Positions 60,097 through 62,586 of a stretch of 62,586 bases of DNA are shown in pieces. The stretch is taken from assembly GCA_001898145.1 (NCBI GenBank), contig MKSR01000042.1, forward strand, positions 1 to 62,586, read 5' to 3'. Origin of the DNA: Dyadobacter sp. 50-39 (GTDB taxonomy: Bacteria > Bacteroidota > Bacteroidia > Cytophagales > Spirosomataceae). A model generated the notes under the pieces. That model was not told the origin of the DNA. It saw only the letters and a program-made list of their open reading frames with translations, and searched no databases. The translations under genes were made by a program, and so were the position numbers. How positions within the stretch are numbered: position 1 is the first letter of the stretch; the number at the start of each line of letters is the position of its first letter.

Positions 60097-61005
60097 ATGG
60101 AACAATACCTCGGTATAGACGTGGGCGGTACTAACGTAAAAATGGGGATCGTTGACGCTACGGATGGAAGAATCTCAAATTTTTACAGTCACGATACCGC
60201 CAGCTGGCGCAGCTCCGGGCATTTTATAGACAGGTTAGGCGATGCAATTGCCCTCCAACTGGTAGAATATCCCGAAGTAAAAAAAGTAGGGATCGGTGTT
60301 CCGGGGCTCATCTCCCGTGACAGAACCACGCTGATCGAAATCACGGCAATCCCCGAAATCGACGGGATTACCATTGTTCCTGATCTGAAAGCGCGCTTCC
60401 CGCAGCATGATTTTTACCTCGAAAACGACGCGAATGCAGCGGCTTTGGGTGAATATTACTTTGGCGAGGATAAGCTTCCCGAAGACTATATTTTCGTGAC
60501 CCTCGGCACCGGCATCGGCGGCGCGGCGATTATCGACAAAAAAGTATTCAAAGGCGGTGGCGGTAATGCCATGGAGCCAGGCCACGTTCCCTCGAAAAAC
60601 GGCAAAGTCCTCGAACGCAACATCGGGAAGAAAGAACTGCTAGACATGGCGAATGCAATGCGTGCAGCTTACACTGGCACGACGCAGCTTCCTGCCGACG
60701 GCACGATTTCAACCACCGGCCTCGTAGCGGCTGCTTCGGCGGGCGACGAACTGGCCAAGGCTGTTTTCCACGAAATGGGCTACCTGTTAGGCGAAGGACT
60801 GGTTTCAATGATCCGGATACTGGACATCACAACTATTTTGATCGGTGGTGGTATTTCTGCCTCATTTGAGTTTATTTTGCCCGCTATTAACGATCGTTTC
60901 AAGTACTGGCTGACGCCTTATTACCTGAAAACAATCAATATCAAACGCGCAACGCTTGCTAACGACGCCGGACTGCTTGGAGCAGCTTCATTGTGTTTTG
61001 AATAA
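60097..61005 (+). CDS. ROK family sugar kinase
   Basis: The 302-residue ROK protein has the ATP site DVGGTNVKMG (D8) and the catalytic base D111 in ENDANAAALGE, so it is likely an active glucokinase or related kinase. The zinc-binding CxCG motif normal for ROK is missing: after EPGHVPSKNGKVLE no cysteine follows. There is no DNA-binding N terminus, so it is not a NagC-type repressor. Confidence 0.87.
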   Translation: MEQYLGIDVGGTNVKMGIVDATDGRISNFYSHDTASWRSSGHFIDRLGDAIALQLVEYPEVKKVGIGVPGLISRDRTTLIEITAIPEIDGITIVPDLKARFPQHDFYLENDANAAALGEYYFGEDKLPEDYIFVTLGTGIGGAAIIDKKVFKGGGGNAMEPGHVPSKNGKVLERNIGKKELLDMANAMRAAYTGTTQLPADGTISTTGLVAAASAGDELAKAVFHEMGYLLGEGLVSMIRILDITTILIGGGISASFEFILPAINDRFKYWLTPYYLKTINIKRATLANDAGLLGAASLCFE

Positions 61006-61066
61006 CGAATAACCCCGAAACAATACAAGATTCACTCTTATACAGTCACACTCTTATTATTACCTG

Positions 61067-61777
61067 ATGAAATTATCGGTTATCGTTCCTGCTTACAATG
61101 AAGAAAAGACAATCCGAAATGTGCTGGATAAACTCAAATCCGTTGACCTGATAGGCAATTTTCAAAAGGAGATCGTAATTGTAAACGACTGTTCTGCCGA
61201 CAATACGGAGGCAGTTGCTAAAAGATTTATAGAAGAGAATCCCGAGCTGGAAGTGGCTTACTTCCGGCATGAATACAACCAGGGGAAAGGGGCGGCATTG
61301 CACACAGGCATCCGCCGCGCGACGGGCGACTACATTATCGTCCAGGACGCAGACCTTGAATACGACCCCCAGGAATTCAATATATTGCTAAAACCGGTTA
61401 TCGAAGGATATGCGGATGTGGTGTATGGCTCCCGCTTCATGGGCGGAAGACCACACCGCATCCTTTTTTTCTGGCATACGATCGGGAACAAGTTCCTGAC
61501 GTTCCTGAGCAACATGTTTACCAATCTCAATCTGACGGATATGGAAACATGCTACAAGCTTTTTCGCGCCGATCTGCTTAAAGGCCTCAAACTGGTCGAA
61601 AATCGTTTCGGTTTCGAGCCGGAAGTAACGGCCAAAATCTCCAAAATCCCTAAAATCCGCATTTACGAAGTAGGTGTATCCTACTACGGCCGCACGTACG
61701 ACGAGGGCAAAAAGATCAACTGGAAAGACGGCTTCCGGGCATTGTACTGCATTGTGCGCTACGGGTTAGGCAGTTAA
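61067..61777 (+). CDS. DPM1-like glycosyltransferase family 2
   Basis: The 236-residue protein is a short GT2 of the polyprenyl-phosphate mannose/glucose synthase type: SVIVPAYNEEKTIRNVL, the D94-A95-D96 metal site in VQDADLEYDPQE, and GSRFMGGRPHR. There is no C-terminal membrane domain. It likely loads a sugar onto undecaprenyl phosphate or a related lipid. Confidence 0.88.
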   Translation: MKLSVIVPAYNEEKTIRNVLDKLKSVDLIGNFQKEIVIVNDCSADNTEAVAKRFIEENPELEVAYFRHEYNQGKGAALHTGIRRATGDYIIVQDADLEYDPQEFNILLKPVIEGYADVVYGSRFMGGRPHRILFFWHTIGNKFLTFLSNMFTNLNLTDMETCYKLFRADLLKGLKLVENRFGFEPEVTAKISKIPKIRIYEVGVSYYGRTYDEGKKINWKDGFRALYCIVRYGLGS

Positions 61778-61843
61778 GCCCGCCTTCTCATTTCCATTTG
61801 CCTGTACTGGCAGGCCCAAGGCTGCCGGGATTGCCAAGCATTT

Positions 61844-62479
61844 TCAAATATCCAGCAATACTACATGTATGCCGCTTCCGCACACCGTGCCGGTATAGCT
61901 TTTCGCAGGGTTGGTGGGATGCTTAATCTCGATCGTGTGTTTGAGATTATCTGCGTACATATTAAAGTAATACAAAACCATCTTGTTCCCGGCAATGCGG
62001 CACCTTGCAATGCCCCTTCTAGCGAAGTAGGCGCTTACTACGTCACAGCCTGTCGCTTTGCGATCGATCCACGCATTACCGTCGAGACGATAGGAGCAAT
62101 AATAGGGCGTTCCTTCCGCCACGATTCCTCCCGTTTGCATCCATAGCAAATTGCCGAAATAGGTGTAGTCACTGCTGACCGCCAGGGGAGAATAGAAATC
62201 CTGCGGCGGCAGGCCCACACCCAATTGATAGTAGTAAGGGAATGTCGCCGGCCCGCCTGCATTCGGTCGCCAGTGGTCCATGCTCTGGTGTACCGGCTGG
62301 TAGTAGCCAACTGGTTTCCTGGCAGCCGGTTGTCTCAGAAACGTGCCCCAGTCCACGAAGATGTTGCCATACTCGTGCGAAAGGAAGCCCATCAGGATCT
62401 GAAATGCGGGATCATGCACAGGCTTGTCGGCCCGGTAAAATGTACCCTCGGGAAATGTAACCCTGTCTGTAAACGACTT
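61844..62479 (-). pseudogene. N-terminally truncated gene of unknown function
   Basis: An open frame encodes about 211 residues (TFPEGTFYRADKPVHDPAFQ, YGNIFVDWGTFLRQP, YYQLGVGLPPQDFYSPLAV, KHTIEIKHPTNPAKSYTG) with no start: an in-frame TAG lies at 62480-62482 and the only candidate is GTG 62419. It reads like the middle and end of a larger secreted protein. The family is not recognised. Either the 5' part has been lost, or a frameshift lies in the last 100 bases of the window. Confidence 0.5.
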
Positions 62480-62586
62480 CTATGTTGTAATTCAAATATT
62501 TTGGGAATTATTTTTATATGTAGCAAAAATTAACCTCCTTTATATTAGGAAGTTAAAGGGGAAGCAGGCTCTGCTGGGGAGCAACC

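Noticed and set aside
1-62586. CRISPR arrays, rRNA genes, prophage or IS elements
   Set aside because: I saw no spaced direct repeats of CRISPR type, no rRNA sequence and no transposase or integrase signature.

Overview
This window looks like chromosomal DNA of a Bacteroidota species of the Cytophagales, most like Dyadobacter or a close relative. That placement is an inference. It rests on the gliding lipoprotein GldH, four large secreted proteins ending in the type IX secretion (gliding-motility-associated) C-terminal domain, the Bacteroidota-type promoters (TTG, about 20 bases, TAnnTTTG) in front of several genes and both tRNAs, a split ETF:menaquinone oxidoreductase, a three-gene sdhCAB operon with a single cytochrome b subunit, and small families typical of the phylum (DUF3127, DUF2795, Uma2). 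There is no phage, IS element, CRISPR array or rRNA operon. Most of the window is housekeeping DNA.

Layout. 0.2-6.6 kb: tRNA-Phe; a two-gene iron-sulphur/cytochrome module behind a 15-bp-arm palindrome; gldH; an AI-2E-family exporter and a secreted propeller protein whose start codons overlap head to head; an orphan OmpR-type response regulator. 6.6-17.4 kb: AsmA-like protein, lysS, cold-shock protein, PspC-domain protein, ybaB plus a glycosyltransferase, and a first tandem pair of T9SS cargo proteins. 17.5-27.7 kb: ribBA with a GNAT enzyme, a heptose-7-phosphate kinase-like enzyme, membrane and envelope proteins, a ChbG-like deacetylase, a nucleotidyltransferase of the toxin/antitoxin type, lpdA, and prfB with its programmed +1 frameshift. 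27.8-38.5 kb: the most accessory-looking part. It holds a RelBE/ParDE-like pair whose toxin is frameshifted at an A8 tract, a hydrolase overlapping it, an MFS dicarboxylate-type carrier, DoxX, an AraC regulator, a sigma-region-2-only protein, a DapA/NanA-family lyase with a sodium:solute symporter, a TVP38 protein, a cystathionine synthase/lyase, a DUF3127 protein with an SSB-like tail, CrcB and an AlbA_2 protein. 38.7-48 kb: DUF2795, cutC, a penicillin-acylase-family hydrolase, an OmpH/Skp-like protein, Uma2 and sdhCAB. 48-62.6 kb: a second, highly similar tandem pair of about 970-residue T9SS proteins, fabD, tRNA-Gln, a TetR regulator, a Wzx-like flippase, MlaF/MlaE, an SDR, a ROK kinase, a DPM1-like glycosyltransferase and an N-terminally truncated gene at the edge.

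How the parts fit. The respiratory genes (ETF:menaquinone oxidoreductase, succinate dehydrogenase, E3) point to aerobic menaquinone-based metabolism. The envelope genes (AsmA, MlaEF, OmpH, Wzx, glycosyltransferases, heptose kinase, T9SS cargo) describe a diderm surface loaded by T9SS. The features most worth a second look are the frameshifted toxin (28.0 kb), the lone sigma region 2 protein (31.9 kb), the palindrome over the promoter of the iron-sulphur module (0.46 kb), the SSB-like tail on DUF3127 (37.4 kb) and the duplicated T9SS giants with a shared upstream block (48-54 kb). All functions are read from sequence by eye; no database search was run.
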